From positions 15,328,501-15,392,500 of the forward strand of contig NC_092568.1 of NCBI RefSeq assembly GCF_037975245.1: a stretch of DNA of 64,000 nucleotides. Direction: 5' to 3'. The position numbers and the translations under genes are program-made. Source of the stretch: Apostichopus japonicus (lineage: Eukaryota > Echinodermata > Holothuroidea > Aspidochirotida > Stichopodidae). The notes beneath the pieces were generated by a model. The model was not told where the DNA came from and searched no databases. It saw nothing but the letters and a program-made list of their open reading frames with translations. Below are positions 47,065-58,986 of the stretch, piece after piece (within the stretch, counting starts at the first letter, position 1; the number at the start of each line of letters is the position of its first letter).

Positions 47065-48935
47065 CAATTGGAGATGAGCTTATGGGCATCCGTAGAATCT
47101 AAAACTCAAAACTGCAAACTCGAACATATTTGTATTGGCTTCAACGTGCCGCTCGGAAACCTTACTTTGCTTGCAAAAAGGTGTACTTTGTATTACAGCG
47201 GTTCTATTGGACGTTTTCCGTCGTATTTATTTCAGATTGGATGTAGTTCCGTTTTAACCAGGCAGCTTTTATGAAACTAAACAGTTGGTCTTGATAGATT
47301 TTTTACTATGACCAATGCGAAATAATTGTGTAAACGGTCTTAGTTTGGCAGTGAGTTCACGAGCTTTTGTCTGGGTCGGCTTTTGATCTCTTTTTGTAGT
47401 CTCTTTCACCAGTTTCAGCATAGCTAGGCCTTAAAAGTAACGTTCGACTTTCGTCACGTTTATGATTATGGGACTTGAACAAACCTGGCTACCCAGGAAA
47501 AAAAAATTCCATACCCCACTTTTACCACGGTAAAACCGGGGTAAAACCGCGGTAAATTTGTTGTACATTACCACGGTGTTTTGGCCCTATGGACCCGGTT
47601 AACCGCAGTAAATTACCACAAATTTACCATGGTTTTACCTCGCTTTTACCACAATATTACCGCGATTTACCATGGTGTAACCATACTCTACCGCTCTTTT
47701 ACTACACTTTTACCACGCTTTTACCCTAAATTTACCACAGTTTTACCGTTCTTTCACCCCAATTGTACCGTATATTTACCACGCTTTTTCCATAGTTTTA
47801 GCTCAATTTATACCATACTTTAACCACGCTTTAACCGTTCTTTTACCCCAAGTTTACCATGGTTTTACCGTAGATTTACCACGCTCTTACTACAATTATA
47901 CCACAGTTTTATCGTTCTTTTACCCCAATTTTACCGTATTTTTACCACTTTTTTTCCTTAGTTTTACCTCAATTTACCATACTTTTACCAGGCTTTTACC
48001 GCAGTTTACCGTTCTCTTACCCCAATTTTACCATGGTTTTACCGTAGATTTACCACGCTTTTACCTTAGTTTACCATGACTGTACACTATTTGTAGGACA
48101 GTTTTACCTCACATTGAGCATGATTTTGTCCTAATATCAATCAGCATGTACACCATAAATTTCTTTGTATTTCACCCATCAGTCTACTGTTTCATAATTT
48201 GGCTATATATACCTTTACCCTTGTTGTAATGGTTGTATGCCTGTAAGTCCACAGTTGCAGCATGCAACAGTTTTTAATTCATCAAATCCATGGAGGTTTC
48301 ACACACAAGAAAGCTTTGTTGAATTTCAATTACCCTAGCTGGTATGATTCCTGACTCTCTTCTTTTGACATAATTGGTAGTCCAGATTGGACTTTTGATC
48401 TCCCATTGTCCTCTTTTACCCTACTTATACCGGGGTAATACCATGGTAAAACTGCGTTAAATTTACCGCAGTAAATGTACCGCACTTTTACCCTACTTTT
48501 ACCGCGGTATAATACCATGGTAAAACTGCGGTAAACTTACCTTAGTAAATGTACCACACTTTTACCCTACTTTTACCGCAGTAATACCATGGTAAAACTG
48601 CGGTAAATTTACCGTAGTAAATGTACCGCACTTTTACCACGGTAATACCATGGTAATACTATGGTAAAACTGCGGTAAATTTACCGCAGTAAATGTACCG
48701 CACTTTTACCATACTTTTACCGCTGTAATACCATGGTAAAACTGCGTTAAATGTACCGCTGTTGATTTTAACACAATTTTACCACACATTTACCCTATTT
48801 ATTACACATTTACCATAGTTTACCGCGGTAAATTTAGGGTACATTTTTTGCTGGGTAGACCTGTGAGCAAGTTTATGTTGTCTAGGCAAGCAACGGTTGG
48901 GTAGAATAGGGTTCGTTAACAGTAGTAACAAGTAG
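47065..48935 (+). repeat. dispersed repeat copy B, interrupted by E4
   Basis: The left part (47065-47491) and right part (48856-48935) together match copy A at 34360-34925. The break is at the TA of GGCTA. See copy A for landmarks. Confidence 0.8.
47492..48855. mobile_element. 1.36-kb non-autonomous TA-flanked element of GGTAAA/TTTACC arrays (E4)
   Basis: The ends are CCCAGGAAAAAAAAATTCC and, inward from the right, CCCAGCAAAAAATGTACCC, flanked by TA on both sides (47490-47491, 48856-48857). The left array (47500-48070) is dominated by TTTTACC(A/G)C(A/G/T); the right array (48410-48850) by ACCATGGTAAAACTGCGGTA units of about 60 bp. A 350-bp non-repetitive spacer separates them. It has no gene: frames here encode only repeat peptides. 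The insertion boundary is confirmed by the uninterrupted paralogous site at 34837-34838. Confidence 0.85.
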
Positions 48936-49394
48936 TACCAGGCCTAGTAATAATATGGTGGATTATTCGCAAGGATGGAGAAATTCTCATTATTCACTGG
49001 GGCTAGGGCCAGCTATCTTTAACAGTATCAGTAAAAGTATGAGGTGTTTAATGCCTTAAAATGATTGTATGCTATTTCTTTATCAATTGCAAAGACAGAT
49101 CGGTACCAGAAAAATTTACAGAAATAACTCCACTACCAAGCACAGCACCTTTTGCCACTGTGGCTGAAACAGTTGATCCCAATATGTGGGAACATTGTTC
49201 AGATGACTCCTCTTGTTATTCCGATTAGGACATTTACCATGAAGAAATTTTCCTGCTGAGCATGAAATGAGCATGAAACGTTTTTTTATTTTCGTTTTTT
49301 TTGCCAACAGATTTTTATGTTAGATGTCCAGCATTTAAGCTTCCAACTTGGCTATCAACAACTATTCCAATATTCTTCATCAAACAGTATCCTT
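48936..49394. other. non-coding spacer between E4's host repeat and E5
   Basis: Nothing recognisable. Confidence 0.3.
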
Positions 49395-49404
49395 CCCAGC
49401 CAGC

Positions 49405-49720
49405 AGGCCCAGTTTGGGCCCAATTGGGTTTCACTCGGTTGAATTGGGCCTGGTTGGGCCAGGGCCAGCCCACTCAGTGCCCATTCGGGCACAATACAGT
49501 TTGGCCCTTCTGGTTAACATACTTCAAAACATTATTAAGATGTTCAACACATACTTGTTTTTGCTTTGGAAAGCTTAGGTTCTTCCTTAGGCCACAAATC
49601 CTTGACAACAGTTAATTCATTAACGTAGTGGCCCAATTGGGACAGACTCGGTTTTTGATCAGGTTAGCTCTCATGTATGGCCCACTTCGGGCCCATACGG
49701 GAGCAAGACGGTTTCACCAG
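49405..49720 (+). repeat. left TTGGGCCCA array of E5
   Basis: Recurrent CCCAGTTTGGGCCCAATTGG, TTGGGCCTGGTTGGGCCAGG and GGCCCACTTCGGGCCCATAC with interspersed GGTTTCAC(T)C. Both orientations are present because the core is palindromic. Confidence 0.75.
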
Positions 49721-51085
49721 GGGCGTTCTGTGACTCTTTTAAGTGGGGGGGTGTACGGACCCAAATTTACCGACCAAAATTGATTGTTAGCTCGAAAAAA
49801 TGAGGCTAGTCTACGAAAAATATGTTAAATTGGTAAGATTGTTAGCCGAAAAACTGACAAGCAAACAAAAAAGAAACAAGGTCATCAGTATATTTGATTT
49901 TACCGACGAACTCACGAACACCCCCACCCCCGTACGGTATGCCTCTGGGTTTCACTCTTTCGGCTGACCTACTTCAATGTATATCTCATTTTCACACTGC
50001 CCTATTGTTAGGACAAAGCCAACTGGCAACACTGATTCCCGAATTAGATGCTTTTTTTGCCGCCAATACATATCGCGCTCCATGCCCTTACGTGATCATT
50101 CTACGGCAATAAAGCTAAATAAATGACCGAGAACGCTTTCCGAAATCCGATATGATTCAACGAAATCCATCTGAAGAATTCAATTCATAATTGATAATTC
50201 AATCATTCACTCGAAAGGAGTTGGTATTCGGTGAGTATTTTTGAACAATTTTTTTTTCTGTTAGTGTGTGACTCATTGGGTGAATTTGTAGCAAGTTTTA
50301 TTTCCTTGCACCCTCATCTCCGGAAGTGTAAACTTTCTGTGACGGGTTTCCTCGTTTGGAAAATACTTTAAGGGACTCACCAGAGGAATACATGCGTCAT
50401 CTTAGCTTGGGACCTCCGCGACATGTGGATTATTACTATTACGAGTACCAGCTGACCTATATTAATATACTTAATTACAGCTCCACACGCATATCTTTAC
50501 TTCGGGAACTTCAACCTTTATTATCTTTATTTGTTCGGACATTGCCCGCTCGTGTTATTTACTGCTCCGCGAGCTCTTGGCCTAACGATCACCTCCTGTC
50601 TGTGTCGCAGGTGATTATTGTTTATCAGCGTAGCCTAGCACGGTTGCTGTTCATGGGATGGTAAGCCTAGGCGCCCTATAGTCTACTACTACTTCGCGCC
50701 ACCTTCTGGAAGTTCCAACCGCGGCTTGGCGTAAAGATTCTCACGCCAACGATCTAAGCTTGGACTGAGCGACGGTGTACTGTGTGTATTTTTTATGTAC
50801 TGGAGGACCGGCTACTTTTCATTTAATTTTACTAGACAGACTGATCCGAATTATTAGATCAGAGGTGTGTGTTTTACAACACCCTTAATCCTATAAGTTA
50901 TAGCATAATCAGGCAACTAGCCTAGACCTGTTGGCATGTCATTCGTGTACTACTCGCGACATCCTATCCTATCGGTCTACATTGACTTAGACTTTTACAG
51001 TTGCAGAGCAATCGCGGTTGGTGTATTATTTGTCTTCATTATAAACTTTTCATAGATAAGTCTCCTTGTTCGTTTTCCAATACAC

Positions 51086-51671
51086 ATGTCTCGTAGTGGA
51101 TCACCACGCATTAATTTTCTGTTTGTAACTGATTCAACGGCATATTCTTTCGATCGCTATCGTAGGCCTGAAGGACCTGTACTTAGCATAGACTTTGTAA
51201 TTAGAAGAGGATCGAGCCACTGTTGCAGACTTGCTTCCGTATACCATAGATGAGCTACGTCGCTATCCTACCAACGACTGGGTCATTCTTCACTTTGCTG
51301 CAGGCATTAACGACCTTACGGAATTCGCCAGCAATTCTTCAGGTCAGAGAGTTCTCCGTCGATCTCTAGTTACTGCTCCTTGGCTAATCTCACGTCTCCA
51401 ACATTTTAAGGACGCTGTTCAACGAGAGCACCCACCCATTATTGTTGCCTTTATTACTCTTCCTACAGCCTCCTTTGTTAAGTTCCAGGAAAGTAGGCAG
51501 CTGTTTTCGCCAATACTCACTACTGAACAACTCAAGGCCTGTCAACACGATCTCGACAATCAATTGGACGCAGTCAACCTATTCATTCGTTGTTTCAATC
51601 ATCAACCGCAAGACAATTTAAACATTTGTAAATATGTATTTTTCATGTTCAAACCAATTTTTGTAGATTAA
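51086..51671 (+). pseudogene. truncated SGNH/GDSL-hydrolase-like gene
   Basis: ATG at 51086 opens SRSGSPRINFLFVTDSTAY; TDS is the nucleophile (block I) motif. A one-base lesion near 51210 shifts the frame to 51231-51671: DLLPYTIDELRRYPTNDW, VILHFAAGINDLTEF (G-ND block III), then PPIIVAFITLPTASFVK. The frame ends before the C-terminal DxxH catalytic block, so the protein is both frameshifted and truncated. SGNH domains of this kind occur in retroelements with tyrosine recombinases (Ngaro/DIRS types) and in multicopy invertebrate proteins; no recombinase or RT is seen beside it. Confidence 0.6.
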
Positions 51672-52074
51672 AGGGGGTATTTAATCAAACTGTAGTTCCC
51701 CTATCTGATAGAGCATTGAAAATCATATCGGTAGCACTACTTCCATCTTCATAGCATGTTCAGTTACCAAAATATGAGTTTGCAGTTTGTTATTTTATAA
51801 TAGGAGTAGAATGGCCACACCATGTTTTTCATTATCTGACTATTACTAAAAGTGTTATATTTCCCTTTGAAATATAAAGGCATGTTTCCACACGTTCCTT
51901 ACATGTGAAATAAATAATATTGTGTAAACATTATCTAAATACCAAGTGCTGACATAAAATGTTAACATTTTAGAACGGATAGGGTTATAACTCCAATGTT
52001 GATATGACTATGAAAAACAGTATAAAACATAGGAATTGCTACAAAACTAAGGAACTGTTGTCATCAAATATTAG

Positions 52075-52845
52075 TGTTGCACTCTAATTTTTCGACTGTC
52101 GCACTCTAATTTTCACATATTCTTGTTATTTGTGAGTGACCTAAAATCTTTGGTCAAAATTGACCTTTAATCAGTCATATTTACCACGTTTTCCCTGTCA
52201 TATTGAGAAATTGTATCTCGCGATCCTTATACTCCACCATACAAAACTTTGTATGATTTTGAATACTCTAAAAAAAGGGGCTAGAACTACTGTACAACGT
52301 TCAGCTTCAATTCGGTTAATTTATGTATTAATTTTGCTATTGGGTGGGTAAACCCTGTTCGCTAGCTTCAAGTAAGTTCAGGATATGGCTCTGGTATATA
52401 CAATTGAAACACTCAATGCTAATCTATGGAAGCTTAAAAGTGCCATCAACATAAGAAAAACTTTGCCCCATAAGTTGACATTTTTCAGTAAGTTGTTTAG
52501 TTAACAAGATAACATCTTATAAAATATCAGAAAATGTTGGATTGCTCAGTTGCTTTAACTGAGCAATTGAAATTGAAATTGAAAAATGTTTAATTGACAA
52601 CTTATCATATCTCGACAATTGGAAATTTTGCTGCAAAATGTTCAATTGTTCACTTCATTCCATCTGAGCAATTGAAACATTTTCTGCAAAATGTTTAATT
52701 GACAACTTATCGTATCTCGTCAACTCAACATTTTTCTGCAAAATGTTTAATTGCTCACTTCATTCCAAATTCTCAGTTGGAATGAAGTAAACAATTAAAA
52801 TTGTTTCATGTGAGTGATAAATAGCCCCCCCCCCCTCCTCCCAAG
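52075..52845 (+). repeat. ~700-bp dispersed repeat, copy 2 (inverted relative to copy 1)
   Basis: Begins GCACTCTAATTTTTCGACTG, continues through GAGAAATTGTATCTCGCGAT and repeated AAAATGTTTAATTG / TTCACTTCATTCCA words, and ends CATGTGAGTGATAAATAG. It is the complement of 25530-26222 with scattered differences and lies inside E5. Confidence 0.8.
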
Positions 52846-54244
52846 GTAAATAATATTAAGCGTGCTAGTAAAAAAGCACTGTATTTTTTGGTAATTCACT
52901 ATGTCGTCGAATATAATTTGTTGGAAAAAAAAGTTTTCCCCTTTGTTACATTATGATTAACATAGCTTTTGTAGTCAGTAGTCTATGTAGCCTTCAAACA
53001 GATAACTATACTCAGTTGCTTACTGGTACAGATGTATCGAAAAATAATTCCGCGTGCGCGTTCAACATGGCAATGTTGATGAGTAGTACAAAGGGGGGGG
53101 GGGGGTACAAGGCAGCAGTCGGAATTTTCTGGCTCCAACAAAACCCACCCAGTTGGAATTTCAGCCACTACACCCCCCCCCCCAATCATCAGGCCTTAGC
53201 TAGGTCCCTGCGTAGAGATGGGATGAATAGCTACTGGCACGATTTTTAAAGCTTTATAACATACATAAATCACATTTTGAGTACACTTGCCCTTGAATGT
53301 GAATTTTTCTGCTTAGTACTAAACCATTCCATTCTTCTTCATTGTGTTGCATCTACATTAAATGGTTATCCACCTTAATTCTTGCTCATCAATGTTCTTT
53401 ATTCTAGAGTACATCTATCCATTTATATGTGTGTGTATTCCAGATTTACTGTAGTAATAGTTTTTATTATGTCATTATCTTGTCATAAAACATTGAAGAT
53501 GTTTATTCTCCCCTTGCCAGAAAAAGTAAAAGTTCAGCTTTCTATCACGATTTTAAATGAGTTCATGTTTTTATTATTCCATTTGATCTAGAGGATACAT
53601 ACTGTTGGCCCTGAGCAACATTCGCATTGCATTTGCAATGCAAAAGTATGTGCAATATATAGCATCTTGCCCTCATCGTTAACATTTGCAGGGTTTGCCT
53701 GGACATTCTTTTCTTTCTCCAAATGCCAAAATGTTCCCTCCAATTAGGATGCATATAGTTACAGTTCTGAGAGTTTCATATTTTGTCTTTAAAATAAAAT
53801 GTGATTATGTAGTTTATGAATTATTGTTTAGTTTCATCGTTGTCTTCTTGAAAAATATATTTCAATGAATGAAGACATGAATACATTTGTTTTTATTTGG
53901 ATTTGTTTCTGAGGCAATTAATATCTGCTGTACCACGACAGTACATGAACGGTTCAAGTGTTATTGATTCAACAACCTACTATAATATGTGGGTCACAAG
54001 TGTAACCAAGCTATATCCAGCTCTTCTCTCGTCCTTTGGATGATGGGGCGACTACAGTTTCACGCTGAGACAAACGTAGAACTTTTACAAACACTTCCTG
54101 CATGCTCCCAGACTGTTATTTTACGTCCCCATCCCATGGTCGTGATTGAAACTTGGCCTTCAGCCACTTTCCTGAATGCTGAGAGGTGGTGAACCTGTAG
54201 ATAACTGAACTATTTTAAGGGACACCGTGAAACAGCTAGGCTTA

Positions 54245-54645
54245 AAAATTGGACCACACAGTTGGCCCAGTTGGGCCCAGTGTGGGTTTCACTAGGGTCA
54301 AGCTCATTCAACTGGGCCAGAAATGGGTCCCATTTGGGCCCCATGCAGTTAGCCTGATTGGGCACAGTATGGGTTCGGTGTGGGCCAAAACGATTGGGGC
54401 CTAGAATGGGTCCCAGGTAGGCCCAGACAGCTGGCCCGGTTGGTCCCCGAATGGGATTGGTTTGGGCCCCAATCAGTCTCGCCCAACTGGGACCAGTTTG
54501 AGCCACTCGTGGGCCCCAATCTGTTTGGCCCAATTGGGCCCTGTGTGGAACGGAATGACAAATCTGAATGGGCCCCAATTGGGAAGCCCAAATGGGGCCC
54601 ACTTGGCAGCCCGATTGGGCCCCATTTGGGGCCCAGTTATGTTTG
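54245..54645 (+). repeat. right TTGGGCCCA array of E5
   Basis: About 20 degenerate copies of (A/T)TTGGGCCC(A/C) or AGTTGGGCCCAGT in 400 bp, with TGGGTCCCA and TGGGCCAA variants. The open frames on both strands here (GPIW/GPNW-rich) are repeat artefacts. Confidence 0.85.
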
Positions 54646-54836
54646 CTGGCTGGGTTATTACTGCCATCTCATGTGAATCACTTAAATATACAACAAAGTC
54701 ACACCTTGATAATCCCGAGATTACTATGTCCTTGAACCTGATCGTAAAATAATCGTAAAAAAAATCGTAAATACCCACGAGGATGATTTTTCATGAGGGA
54801 ATACATGTTAGTGTGTCCTTTCTTTAAATAAAAACC

Positions 54837-56262
54837 TTAAGAGGATACAGCTTCCTCGAGAGAAAGTTCTTTCAGAACAAGTGGACACTTTATCTCCAAC
54901 AGTCCAAAGCACTCCTCCATGGATGGATCATACACTTTGCCATCTGGTGTTGCCCCAAGATGCGGCATATCTGGATTTACAAGAAGCCCACTCTCGAAAG
55001 CTCTGAAATCCTTGATATTGTTTGGCACATTCCTTTGCATACACATTCCTCGCAGTTTTCTCATTGGCTTGCCCATGTGAAACCGATCGTATGCTGCCTA
55101 AATTTCGGCTGCAAAATACTGCTTTGAAGAAAGACTCGTTTGGCTCTTTTATTCTCTTATTTACTTTCCCAAAATTGGATGCAGTTAAACGCAGCTTCTC
55201 TGCTCACGCCACTCACAACACATTGTGATTGTTGCACCGTTCTCTTCTCTAAGCTTATAATGGCTTCAAATAAGCTGATTTGAAGCTTATCACGCAGACT
55301 GTCGTCTATATAATAAATGACACATTCCTTTGTATAGCAATAGGTAGATCTGGGAAGCCTTTACATTCATGTGGTTGTTGGACCGTTGACCGATCACCGC
55401 TAAAAACAGCTCAACTTTGGGTCTGCCGTGATCTAATAGATGATAGGAAAGGCAAGAGCCTAATGGTACGGTTCCCAAAGGAGTGTCCACTGTCATGGTT
55501 TGTTCCTGGTCACTCAGCAAGTATGAGAATGGTGGTGCGTACTCTAAATCTCTTAAATAGGATGCTTCGTCTGTAACACCTTTCAGGGATGCAACACATT
55601 TCATCATTGCTGATCTTGGATCATAGAGCTTGCAAAAAACTGGGGCATTTTTTCTCTCCCCAAGTTTCATTTGCTCTGTTTCCGGCATTGCAAAGTGTGT
55701 ACCCATCACAGGCAAAGACTCCACTGACTCTTGTCTCGGATTATGCCACTCCTGTGGCCTACTGGTTTTACTAACATCAATCGGAATTTGTTGCAAATCA
55801 TCAGAATAATCTACCATTTGATAAAGCAATGCAAAAATGTGGTTAAAAATTCCTCCACAACCTGCAATGCATGAGCAATGTGCTGTAATTACCTTTGCTC
55901 TCCCTTTCAAATGATAGAACTTTCAAATTTAATGAATGAGGAGATTCGTTCTTGTTCATGCTGCTGTGGCATCTTTCATACACAATGTGTTCTCCCAGGC
56001 CGTGGCCTACTGACGCTTTGCCTTCTTCCGGTAGCGACTCCAACACTGGAGCAACAAGCACATCGTGTACATACCTCACCTTGAAAAACTTCCAGGATTG
56101 TGTGCCACTGTTTTTAGGAGCTTTGCCAAACCATTCCGACAAAGTTTGGCCGTTGACAATGGGCACACTTCCGATGGATTTAGAATAGTTGAAATCGTGA
56201 TGTAACCAACAAATGCAACAAGAATCATGACCCTTACAACAGTGGCACTCGGCTGACGCCAT
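54837..56262 (-). pseudogene. SWIM finger/YqaJ-type nuclease pseudogene
   Basis: 56262-55920 starts MASAECHCCKGHDSCC and contains QTLSEWFGKAPKNSGTQSWK and FFKVRYVHDV. A frame change near 55915 leads to 55910-55290: KVITAHCSCIAGCGGIFNHI is a SWIM-type C-C-H zinc finger. Further shifts occur around 55250-55080. The end (55076-54837) has DMPHLGATPDGKVYDP and FGLLEIKCPLVLKE, the D...ExK nuclease core of the YqaJ/lambda-exonuclease fold. The domain order matches multicopy SWIM-YqaJ proteins of marine invertebrates, some of which accompany DNA transposons (I recall ISL2EU). The gene begins 180 bp outside the right end of E5. At least three frame lesions make it non-functional. Confidence 0.7.
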
Positions 56263-56284
56263 GTTGTTGCCTTACACCGCACTA

Positions 56285-58469
56285 GGTTTGTTTACATTGT
56301 ATACCCACTATAGGTCACGTGACGCCGGTCACCGATTGTGTCTATTGGCAGCAAGTAACATGAGTGCAATCCTGTTCATAGTTTGCTTGATAATATATTT
56401 GCATATGAAAGGTATCTTTGCATAAATTTATCTTTGTATGTTTTTTATGTTCTACATTTAAAAAATGGTGTATAACGATTCGGAAACTTGTTTAGATCTT
56501 GTATATAGAATGTGGTTTCTCTTATGTTGTACAGCAACCATATCGTGTTTGGTTTGGGTCACAGCATTTAAAATGTGAAAGTCTAAAATTTCTGTCTCGT
56601 GTCCCGTAAGATTATGTAAACAGAACATCTTGTAGGCTACTTCAATTACACAGCAAAATTAAAAGAATCACCATATGCCAATAAAAATGAATTCTGTAGT
56701 AGTTGGATTTGACTAGAAAATCATGAACATCTCCATAGAGGTATTCAAGAACGAGTGGTTCTTTCATGACAATTCAGCTTTGTATTCTTTGTAAACAAGA
56801 CCAAAGCTTTATGAGAAAGCAGTTGTTGGAGCAAGTTTTTTTTTCAAGGGAGTTAAATGCATTCTTTTAATTATTTTTACATATTCCATCCTTCATATTC
56901 TTCTACCATTTTATTATGTTACTCTTACTAGCCTGAAATGGAAACAGACTGTAAATGCTCACAATGAATTTCCAAAGACGTTTAAAACTTAAAATCACAA
57001 TCACAATTGTTCCTTTCAATGTTGCACTTCCACCGAACCTTTCTTAGTATTGTGTATGCCTTGCCCATGACAGACATTTTCAATTCAAGGTATCTTTACT
57101 TTGATGGTTCATTTTTTTATTTGCTTTCATATGCGTTATCACATTCAAATATGTACACATACATATCAAGATTTCATTTGGGGGGGGGGGGGAGGTGGTC
57201 TGTTGTGGGCTGATGAGAGGTGGCAATTTTGTTATCAGAGTTTAACAGTGTTTCAAAGAACAAAAGGTATTCATCAAAAATAAAAGTATAGTTTAAAGAA
57301 GAATATTTTTTTTATTTTTTTGTGTAGAGTTGTAGTCATTTGGCCCATGAAAGTCAATTTTCTTTATCAAAATTTGATACCTGTTAGGCTGTTTTGCTGT
57401 ATTTAATACCCATGAGGAACCGTACCACTCCACCAACCCCTATCCACTGCCGAAACCCCACCCGCCTAACTACCACTACCCCTTCACCACCCCACATCTT
57501 AAACACTTAGCTCCGGCCTTCCTGGTTCACTGAAATCGAAATATCCTTGAGAAGTGCCCTATAGCTACACTGTCCCTAACATGCATGATGGGAAATTTAA
57601 CTTTCCAATTCGAAAAGCTATCATTTGAAAAATAAATCCAAGAAAACGGATTTTTTTTTCTGCATGTGGAAAATCATTCTTGCCCACACGACTTACTCAT
57701 AATTGTCCCAACATTACACCTAGCCAAAATTCGTCTTAAACCCTCGACGCGCTTTCCTGTCGATTACGTCCAAACCAATTACCAAGTTGCGCATATGAAA
57801 TAACCAAGACGATAGAGAGGCCAAATGTCGGAGCTATATTTGCATCATCAGAAATTGAAGCAGCAAGGTAGAATGGAAAAGCGTTTAGTTGATTATGAAA
57901 GGATTTGGGCATATTTTCGTGAAATGTTCACGAATGGATGAGTTTACCAGACCAATATTTCGAGGGTCACGATAACTTGTGGTTTCTGTGTTTCAAAATA
58001 TCTACGTAAGTAAGCTCGTTACTCATTTCAAATTAAACCTGACCTTTCTTCTATATGGTCAAACAGGAGATGTGTTAGGTTTCTTTGAAGTTAACTAGGT
58101 ATTTGATTCTGATGGTTTATCTAAAAGAATTATCGTTTTGAAATTCATGTTCCAGTTTTCTGTTTAGCGGGCAAGATTTAAATATTCGTGACGTCATAAA
58201 TCGGCAAAAATTGTGAGGTAACGGGGTCAGACTCCAAACTGTGTAGAGTATCACTCAAGAAAGAATTGGGCAGTTTCCACTTAACAGCAGCTTCCCAGTG
58301 ACATAAGTCCATTCTCTTTCCAGCTGCACCGGTCTACATAACCACAGCGGTAAATGAATTGACATATTTAGAATATTTGTGTCAACAATTTTGCAATACC
58401 ATTAAAAAGTTCAGTACCATTAAAATTTAGTACAATGGGTTTACATACTCAACTGTTTTCTTCATACAG
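56285..58469. other. non-coding stretch
   Basis: No supported exon. Contains a G run at 57180-57192. A segment at 58165-58240 (GCGGGCAAGATTTAAATATT, CGTGACGT, GAGGTAACGGGGTCAG) is a diverged match to 10547-10640 and marks another dispersed repeat. Confidence 0.4.
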
Positions 58470-58633
58470 ACATTCAGGAAACGCTGAAACAATTGGAAAG
58501 AGTTGTCCGTAAGATGACAAATGTTGAGGCCTGCAAATACCACAACTGCCACAGGAAGTACACGCAATTGTGTCAACTTCGCCGTTTGACCACCTTCAAT
58601 ACAAACCCTCGGATGTTAGTCGAAGTTTTGTAA
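58470..58633 (+). CDS. possible terminal exon, unrecognised
   Basis: After TTCATACAG the frame reads IQETLKQLERVVRKMTNVEA, then CKYHNCHRKYTQLCQLRR (a Cys/His-spaced basic segment), and stops at TAA 58631-58633. A polypyrimidine tract and acceptor support exon status. I do not recognise the family. It may be part of the same gene as the BEN-like exon 350 bp downstream, but no in-frame splice joins them. Confidence 0.3.
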
Positions 58634-58986
58634 TGAACCTCTCAGTTTTGATGCTTAGATGTTACCACAAAAAACTTCATGAAAAGTCGACAATTGTCAA
58701 GTGAATTGAGAAAAGGGTAATTTTTCTTATTAAAACCAAAGTAGTTAAAAATTGGAACAAATCAAACAAATATGTTTGGATTACTTGCAGAAGGAATCTG
58801 TCCAATGATGATGTTGTCTTGGTTAACAGGTGTGTGTAAGATGGTTTGTCTTGTCTTGTCAAAATGAAATGTTATCTCAATATCCTGGTTGTTTAATAGG
58901 TTTCCACGCAGTCACTGCATCTGTTTCCTTAGTTTCCATATGTCTGAACTGTTATTTTACCTTCACCCTTTTCCTCTGTTGTTGAG

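Larger units (their letters stand above)
49395..54654. mobile_element. 5.3-kb element with TTGGGCCCA arrays (E5)
   Basis: The ends are CCCAGCCAGCAGGCCCAGTT and, inward from the right, CCCAGCCAGCAAACATAACT; the first 11 bases are identical. TT flanks both sides. Subterminal arrays of TTGGGCCCA and relatives lie at 49405-49720 and 54245-54645. The interior holds a truncated SGNH-hydrolase gene (51086-51671), copy 2 of the ~700-bp repeat (52075-52845) and G/C homopolymers. The CCCAGC terminus is shared with E4. No transposase is recognised; interior pieces may be later insertions. Confidence 0.65.

Noticed and set aside
47581-47823. 80-codon frame in the TTTTACC region
   Set aside because: It consists of PRFY/TTVLP-like repeat peptides inside the E4 array.
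54210-54778. Several overlapping GPIW/GPNW-rich frames on both strands
   Set aside because: They are translations of the TTGGGCCCA array at the right end of E5.
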